DNA of 64,000 bases, taken from positions 1,867,501-1,931,500 of the forward strand of contig NZ_CP150166.1 in the NCBI RefSeq assembly GCF_037963765.1, read 5' to 3'. This DNA is from Sporosarcina sp. FSL W8-0480 (GTDB taxonomy: Bacteria; Bacillota; Bacilli; Bacillales_A; Planococcaceae). Position 1 is the first letter of the stretch. The number at the start of each line of letters is the position of its first letter. Shown here one piece after another: positions 8,557 through 18,294 of the stretch. The notes beneath the pieces were generated by a model. It was not told the origin of the DNA and did not search any database. It saw only the letters and a list, made by a program, of their open reading frames with translations. The position numbers and the translations under genes were made by a program.

Positions 8557-9243
8557 ATGAACTTTACAAATGGTTTAAAAATAGTCTTAACTTGCCTGCT
8601 TACTTTTATTGTTTTAAACGTAGGTCAAACGGATAAGGTTCATGCCGAAGCCGATGGTAATAAATCCATATTTGATTGCCTTGGAAAAAATGAGGACTGT
8701 GAACAAGAGCCTGAAAGTGAATTTGATAGTAGTGAATCAATTAATGGCGATCCGGCTAACAAGGAGACGTTTGGATTATCCTTTTGGGATTATGTAAAGA
8801 CGCTATTCGCGTTACTGTTTGTCATAGCGCTTCTATTCGCTTTATTGAAGTTCATTAACCGGAAAAATAGAATGTTCAATCAGCATCGATTGATGAAAAA
8901 CATTGGCGGACTTTCACTTGGTCAAAATAAGTCAATCCAATTAGTCGTTATCGGAGAGACTTATTTCATCGTAGGTGTTGGTGATGAAGTTCGTTTGCTT
9001 AAAGAAATTACAGATCCCGAAGAAATTAATGTGCTTGAAAATTATTTTGAAAATGAAGACGAGCAAAGCTCATCTAACTTTGTTGATAAAATAATGACAC
9101 TACTTAAAAGTAAGAGCGGCTCGACAGATGAAGAGTCGGTTGATTTTGGAAAGATTTTCACGTCCAGACTTGATGAATTAAAGGAGGAACGGAAAAAACA
9201 TTTGAACCGCCTGAAGGAAAAGGAGAACAGAAAAGATGAATGA
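8557..9243 (+). CDS. fliO: Flagellar biosynthetic protein FliO (FliZ)
   Basis: A 228-residue protein with a cleavable-looking N-terminal signal (about residues 1-30, ending near VHAEA), an acidic extracellular stretch with two Cys, a transmembrane helix at about 78-100 (FALLFVIALLFALLKFI), and a cytoplasmic FliO domain (LGQNKSIQLVVIGETYFIVG). FliO helps assemble the FliP pore of the export gate. The B. subtilis equivalent, FliZ, is about the same length and also has a signal peptide. It is followed by fliP with an 8-nt overlap. Confidence 0.88.
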   Translation: MNFTNGLKIVLTCLLTFIVLNVGQTDKVHAEADGNKSIFDCLGKNEDCEQEPESEFDSSESINGDPANKETFGLSFWDYVKTLFALLFVIALLFALLKFINRKNRMFNQHRLMKNIGGLSLGQNKSIQLVVIGETYFIVGVGDEVRLLKEITDPEEINVLENYFENEDEQSSSNFVDKIMTLLKSKSGSTDEESVDFGKIFTSRLDELKEERKKHLNRLKEKENRKDE

Positions 9244-9901
9244 TTTTATGCAGTTTTTCTCTGATAGTAATCCTTCCAACGTGTCGACATCTATCAAAAT
9301 GCTCCTTCTTCTAACGGTGTTGTCACTTGCACCTGCAATTCTTATTCTTATGACATCATTTGCAAGGATTGTGATTGTGCTTTCATTTGTCCGAACAGCA
9401 CTTGCAACACAACAGATGCCACCAAATCAGGTTATTGTTGGCTTAGCACTATTTCTAACTTTTTTTATAATGGCTCCAACCTTTCAACAAGTAAACGAAA
9501 CGGCATTAACACCATTATTCGCCGAGGAAATAACACTTGAAGAGGCATATGATCGTGCAAGCATGCCGTTTAAAGAATTTATGAGTAAACATACACGACA
9601 AAAAGATTTGGAACTATTCCTGCGTTACAATCAGGCAGAACGCCCTGAGACGTTGGAAGATATTCCGTTAACTATGATGGTACCGGCTTTTGCCTTAAGT
9701 GAGTTAAAGACAGCCTTTCAAATGGGCTTTATGATATTCATACCTTTCCTTGTCATTGATATGATTGTCGCAAGTGTTCTGATGTCGATGGGGATGATGA
9801 TGTTACCGCCTGTAATGATTTCATTACCATTCAAGATTCTTCTGTTCGTTCTCGTTGATGGCTGGTATCTTATTGTCAAATCATTGTTGCAAAGTTTTTA
9901 G
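9236..9901 (+). CDS. fliP: Flagellar type III export gate protein FliP
   Basis: A 221-residue multi-pass membrane protein with FliP signatures: ILMTSFARIVIVLSFVRTAL with QQMPPNQVIVGLALFLT, and FLVIDMIVASVLMSMGMMML towards the C-terminus. FliP forms the FliP5Q4R1 export gate in the basal body membrane. ATG 9236 is inside the end of fliO, with AAGGAGA at 9220-9226 as SD. Length matches the B. subtilis protein. Confidence 0.96.
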   Translation: MNDFMQFFSDSNPSNVSTSIKMLLLLTVLSLAPAILILMTSFARIVIVLSFVRTALATQQMPPNQVIVGLALFLTFFIMAPTFQQVNETALTPLFAEEITLEEAYDRASMPFKEFMSKHTRQKDLELFLRYNQAERPETLEDIPLTMMVPAFALSELKTAFQMGFMIFIPFLVIDMIVASVLMSMGMMMLPPVMISLPFKILLFVLVDGWYLIVKSLLQSF

Positions 9902-9959
9902 CGGGAATTATTTGTCGCTTTCGGCCAATAGATAGTTTTTAAGTATAGGAGTGGTATGA

Positions 9960-10229
9960 ATGTCAGGCGAATTGGTCATAGCGATCGCTGAACGTGCAAT
10001 ATGGGTAATATTATTAGCCTCTGGTCCACTTTTGATTGTGGCATTGGTCACGGGATTGATTGTTAGTATTTTTCAGGCTACGACTCAAATACAGGAACAG
10101 ACTCTTGCATTTGTACCTAAAATCATTGCAGTACTTGTGGCTATAATATTTTTCGGGCCATGGATGTTATCCAGGGTGACCGCTTTTGCATCGGACATTT
10201 TCGAAAATCTTGTTCGATACATAGGGTGA
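9960..10229 (+). CDS. fliQ: Flagellar type III export gate protein FliQ
   Basis: An 89-residue protein with two transmembrane hairpin helices, the standard FliQ size. The segment LIVSIFQATTQIQEQTLAFVPKI is the family's most conserved part. It packs around FliP and FliR in the export gate. A 58-nt gap separates it from fliP, and TAGGAGTGG precedes ATG 9960. Confidence 0.95.
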   Translation: MSGELVIAIAERAIWVILLASGPLLIVALVTGLIVSIFQATTQIQEQTLAFVPKIIAVLVAIIFFGPWMLSRVTAFASDIFENLVRYIG

Positions 10230-10233
10230 TTGA

Positions 10234-11010
10234 ATGGAAGCTCTTTTACCTTCTATAGCTGTCTATTTATTAGTTTTAACAAGGGTAACAGCCTTTATCA
10301 TAACTGTGCCGCTATTTTCATACCGTGCGATTCCTTCGACGCATAGAATTATTTTTGCAGCTCTATTATCTTGGATGATGGTATATACCATCGATGCACC
10401 CGAACTGCAGATTGATGGCTTATATATATTGCTTGTTATTAAGGAGGCAACAACCGGACTTTTTATCGGTATAATTGCCTATATTGTCATTTCGGCAATT
10501 CAGGTTGCTGGTGGGTTTATCGATTTTCAAATGGGGTTTGCGATAGCAAACGTTATCGATCCGCAAACAGGCGCACAATCTCCGTTATTGGGACAGTTTT
10601 TTAATGTTTTAGCCATGTTGCTCTTATTGACGTTGAATGGTCATCATATGCTATTGGATGGAATTTTTTATAGTTATCGCTTTATACCCATCGATATGCT
10701 TTGGCCGTCTTTCGGGAGTGAACGTGTCGTCGAGTTCGTCATTAAGACATTTGCTACATCATTTGCAATCGCATTTCAAATGTCAGTTCCAATCGTCGCA
10801 ACCTTATTTTTAGTCGACCTTGCACTTGGGATAACAGCAAGGACAGTACCGCAATTAAATATATTCGTTGTCGGTTTTCCGATTAAAATAGGAGTTAGTT
10901 TTCTAGTACTTGCGACAATGTTTACGGTAATGATTACGATGATGCGTAAATTGTTTGAAGTGATGATTGCCGCAATGAGGGATCTTATGCTTCTCTTAGG
11001 GGGTGGCTAA
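10234..11010 (+). CDS. fliR: Flagellar type III export gate protein FliR
   Basis: A 258-residue membrane protein with several transmembrane helices and the FliR motif GGFIDFQMGFAIANVIDPQ around residues 92-110. FliR completes the export gate core with FliP and FliQ and contacts FlhB. It starts 4 nt after the fliQ stop; the stop is 3 nt before flhB. Confidence 0.95.
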   Translation: MEALLPSIAVYLLVLTRVTAFIITVPLFSYRAIPSTHRIIFAALLSWMMVYTIDAPELQIDGLYILLVIKEATTGLFIGIIAYIVISAIQVAGGFIDFQMGFAIANVIDPQTGAQSPLLGQFFNVLAMLLLLTLNGHHMLLDGIFYSYRFIPIDMLWPSFGSERVVEFVIKTFATSFAIAFQMSVPIVATLFLVDLALGITARTVPQLNIFVVGFPIKIGVSFLVLATMFTVMITMMRKLFEVMIAAMRDLMLLLGGG

Positions 11011-11013
11011 TAC

Positions 11014-12093
11014 ATGATTAGACTTGATCTACAGTTCTTTGCCGGTGAAAAAACTGAAAAAGCCACTCCGAAGAAACGACAGGATTCACGAAAAAAAGGA
11101 CAGGTATTGAAGAGTCAGGATGTGACGAGTGCAGTTGTCCTTCTCAGCATTTTTCTATTTCTTTTTTTTACAGCAGGTCTTATGCGGGATCGTTTTTTTG
11201 TGTTTTTCAACCATTCATTTACTGAGTTTTTATCTATTAAATCACTATCGATTGATAGTTCCATGATGATCTATAAAGACATGATTATCCAGATGGCATA
11301 TATTTTATTACCGATTATGGCAATTGCTGTAATTGCAAGTATTGCCGGTAATCTGTTCCAATTTGGGCTATTGTTCACTACTGAGCCATTGAAATTCGAT
11401 TTGAAAAAGATTGATCCAATAAAAGGATTAAAACGTATTTTCTCGATCCGGGCTCTTGTGGAGCTTATGAAGTCGTTATTGAAAATCTCATTCATTGGTT
11501 TTGCAACAACACTATTGCTTGTCATGAATTTAGATAAAGTTTTGGGCCTTGCTTATAAGACTCCCGAAAATACGCTGCTTACTGTTGGTCAATTGGTTGG
11601 TCTTATGGGAATTGTGGCTTCCTTTGTTCTTTTATTTATCGCTATATTAGATTTCTTTTACCAGAAATTTGACTATGAAAAAAACCTTCGAATGTCCAAA
11701 CAGGATATTAAGGATGAATATAAAAATACTGAAGGGGACCCAATCATCAAATCGCGAATAAAGCAGCGTCAAAGAGAGATGGCTATGAGAAGGATGATGC
11801 AAGAAGTCCCGCAGGCGGATGTAGTCATTACAAACCCAACTCACTACGCGATTGCATTGAAATACGATGATGAAAAGATGGATGCCCCGATTGTCATTGC
11901 AAAAGGGGCAGATTTTATCGCCCAAAAGATCAAAATAATAGCCAAAGAGAATAATATTGTTATGGTGGAGAATCGTCCTTTGGCAAGAGCCCTTTACGAC
12001 GATCTTGAGATTGGTGATCGAATACCTGATCAGTTTTTCAAAACCGTTGCTGAAATCTTGGCGTACGTTTACAGAATACAAAGAAAAATTTAG
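11014..12093 (+). CDS. flhB: Flagellar export switch protein FlhB
   Basis: A 359-residue protein: an N-terminal signature GEKTEKATPKKRQDSRKKGQ, four transmembrane helices to about residue 215, and a cytoplasmic C-terminal domain containing the autocleavage motif NPTH at residues 274-277 (VVITNPTHYAIALKYD). Self-cleavage between Asn and Pro lets FliK switch export from hook to filament substrates. All expected features are intact. Part of the uninterrupted export-gate block. Confidence 0.96.
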   Translation: MIRLDLQFFAGEKTEKATPKKRQDSRKKGQVLKSQDVTSAVVLLSIFLFLFFTAGLMRDRFFVFFNHSFTEFLSIKSLSIDSSMMIYKDMIIQMAYILLPIMAIAVIASIAGNLFQFGLLFTTEPLKFDLKKIDPIKGLKRIFSIRALVELMKSLLKISFIGFATTLLLVMNLDKVLGLAYKTPENTLLTVGQLVGLMGIVASFVLLFIAILDFFYQKFDYEKNLRMSKQDIKDEYKNTEGDPIIKSRIKQRQREMAMRRMMQEVPQADVVITNPTHYAIALKYDDEKMDAPIVIAKGADFIAQKIKIIAKENNIVMVENRPLARALYDDLEIGDRIPDQFFKTVAEILAYVYRIQRKI

Positions 12094-12117
12094 GATTATT
12101 GAGAAAGAAGGGATGAC

Positions 12118-14148
12118 ATGCAATTTAAGGATATTGGTATATTGACGGCAGTCATTATGATAGTCGCCATGCTTGTCATCCCATTACCGCCTTGGTTATT
12201 GAGCTTTTTAATAATTATTAATATTACGCTCGCCCTAATGGTTTTATTGACTTCGATGAATATGCAGGAAGCTTTACAGTTTTCAATTTTCCCTTCTTTA
12301 GTTTTATTGCTAACACTATTTCGTCTTGGATTAAATGTTTCAACGACACGGGCAATTCTTTCAAAAGGAGATGCCGGTGGCGTTGTTGATACGTTTGGAA
12401 CATTTGTTACAGGGGGGAATATTGTTGTAGGTCTTGTTGTCTTTGCCATTTTAGTAATTATTCAATTCGTCGTCATAACAAAAGGTGCGGAACGCGTTTC
12501 TGAAGTTGCAGCACGTTTCACGTTAGATGCGATGCCGGGTAAACAGATGAGTATTGATGCGGATTTAAATGCAGGTATGATTTCCGAATCAGAAGCAAGA
12601 ATGCGCCGTGAAAAAGTTAGTAATGAGGCGGATTTTTATGGAGCGATGGATGGAGCGACAAAATTTGTTAAGGGTGATGCCATTGCTGGTATCATCATTG
12701 TAATCATAAACCTCCTTGTAGGGATGATTATAGGGGTTGTTCAAATGGGCTTGCCATTTGCAGAAGCCGCCATGAAATTTTCCCAACTAACAGTAGGTGA
12801 TGGGATTGTATCCCAAATACCTGCATTGCTCACTTCGACAGCAACTGGTATCGTCGTAACACGGGCAGCTTCCGAGGGGAATCTTGGCTCTGATATTACT
12901 AAGCAACTATTTGGACAACCAAAACTTCTCTATGTGGCTGCAACAACGATTTTCCTGTTAGGCCTTTTTACACCAATTCAAGATTTCGTCACGATTCCAA
13001 TTGCAGCGTCATTGGCAATAGGCGCATACATAATGTCTAAAAAGCCGGACGAGAATCCGGACGAATTGTTGGAAATGGCGGAGGAAGTTGAAACAGAAGG
13101 TATGAAAAGTCCGGAAAACGTTGTCAACCTATTGAATGTTGACCCAATCGAATTTGAATTCGGGTATGGACTTATTCCGTTGGTAGACGCCCAGCAAGGA
13201 GGTGACCTACTTGACCGGGTTGTTATGATTAGAAGGCAGCTTGCACTTGAGTTAGGATTGGTCATTCCAGTCGTACGGATTAGGGATAATATTCAACTTC
13301 AACCGAATGAGTATAGAATTAAAATCAAAGGGAATGAGTTGGCAAAGGGAGACCTTCTTCTTGATCATTATCTCGCAATGAGTCCAGGCGGTGATGATTC
13401 CATCAGTGGAATAGATACGATAGAGCCTTCATTTGGCTTGCCAGCAAAATGGATTACAGAGGATGTTAAAGAAGATGCTGAAATTATGGGCTATACTGTC
13501 GTAGACCCGCCAAGCGTCGTATCAACCCATCTTACAGAAGTGATTCGTGCAAATGCAGCTGATCTAATTGGTCGCCAGGAAACAAAACAACTTGTAGATC
13601 ACATTAGTGAAACCTATCCGATATTGGTAGAAGAACTTACACCTACGCCACTTTCAATTGGTGAAATCCAGAAAGTATTGGCCAAGTTATTAAGAGAGAA
13701 TGTTTCAATCCGCAATCTTCCTATTATATTTGAAACTCTCGCGGATTACTCGAAATATACATCTGATATCGATTTATTAACAGAATATGTCCGACAATCA
13801 CTTGCACGGCAAATTACAACCCAATACTCGGCCGGGGTGGATACATTAAAAGTATTGACCGTGTCAGGGAAAATTGAAAAGTTAATTGCTGATAACATCC
13901 AGCAAACCGAGCAAGGAAACTATCTATCCATCAACCCGTCACACTCACAAGAGATTTTGGAATCGATAGCAAGAGAGATAGAAAGGGTGGCATTGATGGA
14001 TCAATCACCTGTCATTCTTTGTTCGCCGGCAATACGAATGTACTTAAGGCAAATTACAGAGAGATACTTCCCGCAAATACCTGTTTTATCATACAATGAA
14101 CTTGAAGCATCAATTGAAATCCAAAGTGTAGGGGTGGTGGAAATTTGA
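12118..14148 (+). CDS. flhA: Flagellar export apparatus protein FlhA
   Basis: A 676-residue protein. The N-terminal half has about eight transmembrane helices and the FHIPEP-family signature (FPSLVLLLTLFRLGLNVSTT followed by DAGGVVDTFG). The C-terminal cytoplasmic domain, from about residue 330, forms the nonameric docking ring for chaperone-substrate complexes. FlhA also couples export to the proton gradient. ATG 12118 has GAAAGAAGGGATG upstream. The stop overlaps the next start by 1 nt (TGATG). Confidence 0.96.
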   Translation: MQFKDIGILTAVIMIVAMLVIPLPPWLLSFLIIINITLALMVLLTSMNMQEALQFSIFPSLVLLLTLFRLGLNVSTTRAILSKGDAGGVVDTFGTFVTGGNIVVGLVVFAILVIIQFVVITKGAERVSEVAARFTLDAMPGKQMSIDADLNAGMISESEARMRREKVSNEADFYGAMDGATKFVKGDAIAGIIIVIINLLVGMIIGVVQMGLPFAEAAMKFSQLTVGDGIVSQIPALLTSTATGIVVTRAASEGNLGSDITKQLFGQPKLLYVAATTIFLLGLFTPIQDFVTIPIAASLAIGAYIMSKKPDENPDELLEMAEEVETEGMKSPENVVNLLNVDPIEFEFGYGLIPLVDAQQGGDLLDRVVMIRRQLALELGLVIPVVRIRDNIQLQPNEYRIKIKGNELAKGDLLLDHYLAMSPGGDDSISGIDTIEPSFGLPAKWITEDVKEDAEIMGYTVVDPPSVVSTHLTEVIRANAADLIGRQETKQLVDHISETYPILVEELTPTPLSIGEIQKVLAKLLRENVSIRNLPIIFETLADYSKYTSDIDLLTEYVRQSLARQITTQYSAGVDTLKVLTVSGKIEKLIADNIQQTEQGNYLSINPSHSQEILESIAREIERVALMDQSPVILCSPAIRMYLRQITERYFPQIPVLSYNELEASIEIQSVGVVEI

Positions 14149-15254
14149 TGAAGATGAAGAAATATACAGCGGAGACAATGGTTGAAGCGATGAAGCAAGT
14201 ACGAAAGGATCTGGGGGAGGAAGCCGTCATACTTAGCTCATCCGTTGTTAAATCGAAAGGTTTTTTGGGGATGTTCAGAAAAAAGTCCGTGGAAGTTGTT
14301 GCCGGGTTGGACAGGAATGTGACGAAACCGGCTGAACCGCCAATACTCCCGCAATATTCACCAGTCGTGAAAAAGACTGATTCAGAAATTCAAAAAGAAA
14401 TGAATGAGATGAAGAAACTTTTACAGGAAATGAAACAAGTGGCGTCTTTCGGAAGCCTTCCTGAAGAATTACAACCTTTGCTTGCATCATTGGAGCAACA
14501 AGATCTGTCTAAAGAGATGGTGTTAAAAATTGGCACTGAAATTTTCTCTTTAATGAAGTCAGAGAAGAAAGACTTCACAATGGCGGAACAGCTTCAGATT
14601 GTAAAAGATTTTATGATGAAACAGTATTCTGATTTACCATTCGGTGGCATTTCATTTAATAAAAAATACGTAAACCTACTTGGACCGACTGGTGTAGGAA
14701 AAACAACTACAATTGCTAAGATTGCAGCGAGAGCGGTTCTGGAAAATAGGAAAAAGATTGGATTTATAACAACTGATACATATCGAATTGCAGCAATTGA
14801 GCAACTTAGGACATATGCAAACTTACTGCAGGCACCAGTTGAAGTAGTTTATAACAGCAATGATTTTAAAGCAGCGATAGATAAAATGAAAGATCTTGAT
14901 TTGATATTTATCGATACTGCCGGACGTAATTATATGGAAAAGAAATTTTTGGACGATTTGAACCGTATTATTGATTTTTCGATTAATATGGAATCTTTCC
15001 TTGTCCTATCCGTTACATCAAAGGAAGCTGATATGAGGAAGATTATCGAGATGTTTTCCTCATTCCCGATTGAGAAATTCATTTTCACTAAAGTGGATGA
15101 AACCGGCTCGATTGGTCAAATGTTTAATTTGATGAAAGAATATAAAATAGGGACGGCATATTTTACGGACGGTCAGGAAGTGCCTGAGGATATTATGGAG
15201 GCTAATCTTGAAGCAATGCTCAATCTGCTATTGGTAGGTGTTAAACATGCGTGA
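14148..15254 (+). CDS. flhF: Flagellar biosynthesis SRP-type GTPase FlhF
   Basis: About 368 residues. An N-terminal basic region and linker precede an NG-type GTPase domain, with the P-loop LLGPTGVGKTTT at about residue 180 and the DTAGR motif about 80 residues later. FlhF is the third SRP GTPase and marks the site of flagellar assembly; its GTPase is stimulated by FlhG. TTG 14145 is also in frame, but ATG 14148 is better placed after GGGGTGGTGG. It overlaps flhG by 8 nt. Confidence 0.94.
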   Translation: MKMKKYTAETMVEAMKQVRKDLGEEAVILSSSVVKSKGFLGMFRKKSVEVVAGLDRNVTKPAEPPILPQYSPVVKKTDSEIQKEMNEMKKLLQEMKQVASFGSLPEELQPLLASLEQQDLSKEMVLKIGTEIFSLMKSEKKDFTMAEQLQIVKDFMMKQYSDLPFGGISFNKKYVNLLGPTGVGKTTTIAKIAARAVLENRKKIGFITTDTYRIAAIEQLRTYANLLQAPVEVVYNSNDFKAAIDKMKDLDLIFIDTAGRNYMEKKFLDDLNRIIDFSINMESFLVLSVTSKEADMRKIIEMFSSFPIEKFIFTKVDETGSIGQMFNLMKEYKIGTAYFTDGQEVPEDIMEANLEAMLNLLLVGVKHA

Positions 15255-16110
15255 TCAAGCCGAAGCACTTAGATTGAAAATGTTGAAGGCCAAGGGTGAA
15301 TTAGCGCGATCTATTGCAATTGTTAGTGGAAAAGGAGGAGTAGGAAAATCTAACTTTTCCATTAACTTTGCGCACTCCCTTATAAAAAAAGGAAAGAAAG
15401 TCATTGTTATTGATATGGATATAGGTATGGGCAATATTTCAATTCTTTTAGGGGAATCACCGAAAAACAGTTTGCAAGACTATTTAATTGGTGATATGGA
15501 ATTGGAAGATGTTATTAATGTTGAAAATGAAGGGTTGGTATATATATCGGGTGGATCGGGGTTAGATAGCGTACTGGAATGGTCCGAGGACACGTTAAAT
15601 CGTTTATTTACTGCTTTCGAACAATTACAGCAAGAATACGATTTCATCCTTTTTGATATGGCGGCAGGTGCCACCCAGCAATCTATCGATCTAATTCTAT
15701 CCGTAGATGAGGTCATTGTTATCTCTACGACTGAACCTACGTCCATTACGGATGCATATTCCATGATGAAATTCATCTATCTGAAAGATCAAGAGAAAGA
15801 GTTCCATATTGTCAGCAATCGACTGACCAAACGAGATGGTGGAAACGACGCAGTAAAAAGGTTGCAATTTGCAATGCGAAAGTTTTTAGATAAGGAAACA
15901 GCAATTTTAGGTTTTCTACCTGAAGATCCATCTGTACAAAAAGCTGTATTAGCCCAAAAACCCTTTTTACTCCTTTATCCGAACGCTCCAATTTCAAAAT
16001 GTATGTCGGCAATAGCCGATAAATTTGTCCATTTGAATGAAACAGAGCTGAAAAGAGAGACTGGATTCATTGGCAAATTGAAGGGGATTTTTATGAAAGG
16101 GCGTCAATAA
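15247..16110 (+). CDS. flhG: MinD-like ATPase FlhG (YlxH)
   Basis: A 287-residue MinD/ParA-type ATPase with the deviant Walker A VSGKGGVGKSN at residues 26-36. The N-terminal DQAEALRLKML stretch resembles the FlhF-activating element of FlhG. It controls flagellar number and position and interacts with FliM/FliY. GTG 15238 is also in frame, but ATG 15247 is better spaced from GGTAGGTG. In B. subtilis cheB comes next; here a 188-nt gap leads straight to cheA. Confidence 0.93.
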   Translation: MRDQAEALRLKMLKAKGELARSIAIVSGKGGVGKSNFSINFAHSLIKKGKKVIVIDMDIGMGNISILLGESPKNSLQDYLIGDMELEDVINVENEGLVYISGGSGLDSVLEWSEDTLNRLFTAFEQLQQEYDFILFDMAAGATQQSIDLILSVDEVIVISTTEPTSITDAYSMMKFIYLKDQEKEFHIVSNRLTKRDGGNDAVKRLQFAMRKFLDKETAILGFLPEDPSVQKAVLAQKPFLLLYPNAPISKCMSAIADKFVHLNETELKRETGFIGKLKGIFMKGRQ

Positions 16111-16298
16111 TAACACCTCATTACCTATTTATAGCCAAACCCGGAATCTATTGTATATGAATTTCAATCAATAGGGCAATAGGTTTTAAGTAGCGAAAGA
16201 ACCATGTAGATTGGGACAAAAGTGGCTTGGCTTACACAAGGAATTACAACTACGACAATTTTATGGGTCATACATCGCAGAGGGGGGCGACAATAAGA
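16111..16298. other. Intergenic region flhG-cheA lacking cheB
   Basis: In B. subtilis this interval holds cheB, a gene of about 1 kb. Here only 188 nt remain, AT-rich, with an imperfect inverted repeat (CTATTG near 16148 and CAATAG near 16167) and the cheA SD GAGGGGGGCGA (16280-16290). I see no convincing sigma-A promoter, no terminator and no recognisable cheB fragment. Confidence 0.6.
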
Positions 16299-18278
16299 AT
16301 GGAAATAGCTCAATACTTGGGTATGTTCTTGGACGAAAGTAAAGAACATATACAGGCATGTAATGAACTCTTACTTAAACTTGAAAAAAATTCGCAAGAC
16401 GTATCCATTGTTAATGAAATATTCCGCTCTGCACATACGTTAAAAGGCATGGCAGCAACGATGGGCTACGGAAATATTGTCGAAGTGACACATAAAATGG
16501 AGAATATTCTTGATGCGATACGTAATTCCAAAATCATTGTGACGACAGAAATTCTCGATACAGTCTTTAAAGCAGTCGATTTATTGGAAGAAATGGTGTT
16601 GGAGATAGAAGCCGGAGGAACAGGTGAAAAAGATGTAAGTGAAATCTTAAACGCACTAAACAGGATTGAATCTGACCATTCAATCCTGTTGACCTCAAGA
16701 AAAAAGACTGTTGAACAGGCAATCGTATACGATGAATATGAAATGACAGTTATTCGTCAATCACATGAAGAGGGTTTCAATGCATTTGAGATACGCGTCT
16801 TACTACGTGAAGATTGCATATTAAAAGCTGCCCGTGTATTCATGGTGTTTGAGTTAGTCGAGAAGTTCGGCGAAATCATTAAGTCGACTCCATCTATTGA
16901 ACAGCTGGAAAACGAAGACTTTGATTTTCTATTCACTATCGTTTTATTAACAAAAAGCAAAGCTGATACACTAAGAAAACAGGTAATGAATATATCAGAA
17001 GTGGAGAACGTTCTTGTACTTCCGGTTACGGAAGGGGCTATTCAAACATCTGATCAGGATGAAAGCCAAGGATATGCCGTGGCAGAGATAAATCCTAAAA
17101 AAGACAGTAGAGTACGAACTGTCCATCAAACCAACAAAACAATCCGTGTCAATACAGATCGGCTCGATAATTTAATGAATCTGTTTGAGGAACTAATAAT
17201 TGATAGAGGGCGCCTACAATCCATCGCCAACGAATTACATAATGAAGATTTAGATGAAACTGTGGAACGTATGACACGGATAACTAGCGACCTTCAAAGT
17301 ATTATTCTTAAAATGAGAATGGTTCCAGTAGAAACAGTGTTTAACCGTTTCCCTAAAATGGTACGTCAAATGGCACGTGATTTAGGTAAAGATATTAATC
17401 TTGAAATTACAGGTACTGAAACCGAGCTGGATCGCACAGTTATGGATGAAATTGGTGACCCACTCGTTCATTTAATTCGAAATGCTATTGACCACGGAAT
17501 AGAAAGTCCTGCAGTACGATTTGAAAAAGGAAAGCCTGCTGACGGGTCTATATCTCTACGTGCTTTTCATTCGGGGAACCATGTCTATATCGAATTGGAA
17601 GATGACGGGGCAGGCATTAACCAGGAACTTGTTTTAGAGAAAGCCATTAATAGTGGGATAGTCAGTAAAGAGATTGCATCTTCATTGACAGATGATCAAA
17701 TTTTAGAATTGATCATGTCACCGGGTTTTTCAACAGCTGAAAGGGTTACCGATTTATCTGGCCGGGGCGTCGGATTGGATGTTGTGAAAAGTAAGATAGA
17801 ATCCCTTGGAGGATATATCACAATAAAGTCCGAACAGGATCAAGGAACACTATTCCAAATACAATTGCCACTTACACTATCAATCATTTCTGTAATGCTT
17901 GTGAATTTAGGTGAGGATGTATATGCCATTCCACTTTCCTCGATTCTTGAAGTGGCCATTATTAGAACTTCAGATATTATGAATGCCCATAACCAAAAGT
18001 TAATTGACGTGAGGGGAAATATTGTACCACTTGTAAATTTAAAAGAAATCTTTGAGATGAACAATTGTGACGAAACAAGAGTATTTCAATCAATCGTTAT
18101 TGTCCAAAAGGGTGAGAAGATGGCCGGCATAATGGTGGATTCATTCATTGGACAGCAAGAAATTGTACTAAAATCACTTGGCGATTACTTGCAAAGCGTA
18201 TATGCCATTTCTGGTGCTACGATTCTTGGTAGCGGCAAAGTTGCATTAGTCGTAGATTGCAATGCATTAATAAAATAG
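16299..18278 (+). CDS. cheA: Chemotaxis histidine kinase CheA
   Basis: A 659-residue protein with all five domains: P1 HPt with the phospho-accepting His46 (RSAHTLKGMAATMGY), a CheY-binding P2 region, dimerisation P3, the P4 kinase with N box HLIRNAIDHGIE, DDGAGIN and GRGVGLDVVKSKI, and a CheW-like P5. It phosphorylates CheY in receptor-CheW arrays. The frame is open from 16227, but the GGGGGGCGA SD selects ATG 16299, which also places the His at position 46 as in B. subtilis CheA. A perfect 12-bp inverted repeat lies in the P1-P2 linker coding region. Confidence 0.96.
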   Translation: MEIAQYLGMFLDESKEHIQACNELLLKLEKNSQDVSIVNEIFRSAHTLKGMAATMGYGNIVEVTHKMENILDAIRNSKIIVTTEILDTVFKAVDLLEEMVLEIEAGGTGEKDVSEILNALNRIESDHSILLTSRKKTVEQAIVYDEYEMTVIRQSHEEGFNAFEIRVLLREDCILKAARVFMVFELVEKFGEIIKSTPSIEQLENEDFDFLFTIVLLTKSKADTLRKQVMNISEVENVLVLPVTEGAIQTSDQDESQGYAVAEINPKKDSRVRTVHQTNKTIRVNTDRLDNLMNLFEELIIDRGRLQSIANELHNEDLDETVERMTRITSDLQSIILKMRMVPVETVFNRFPKMVRQMARDLGKDINLEITGTETELDRTVMDEIGDPLVHLIRNAIDHGIESPAVRFEKGKPADGSISLRAFHSGNHVYIELEDDGAGINQELVLEKAINSGIVSKEIASSLTDDQILELIMSPGFSTAERVTDLSGRGVGLDVVKSKIESLGGYITIKSEQDQGTLFQIQLPLTLSIISVMLVNLGEDVYAIPLSSILEVAIIRTSDIMNAHNQKLIDVRGNIVPLVNLKEIFEMNNCDETRVFQSIVIVQKGEKMAGIMVDSFIGQQEIVLKSLGDYLQSVYAISGATILGSGKVALVVDCNALIK

Positions 18279-18294
18279 ACGGGAGGGAGTTCGG

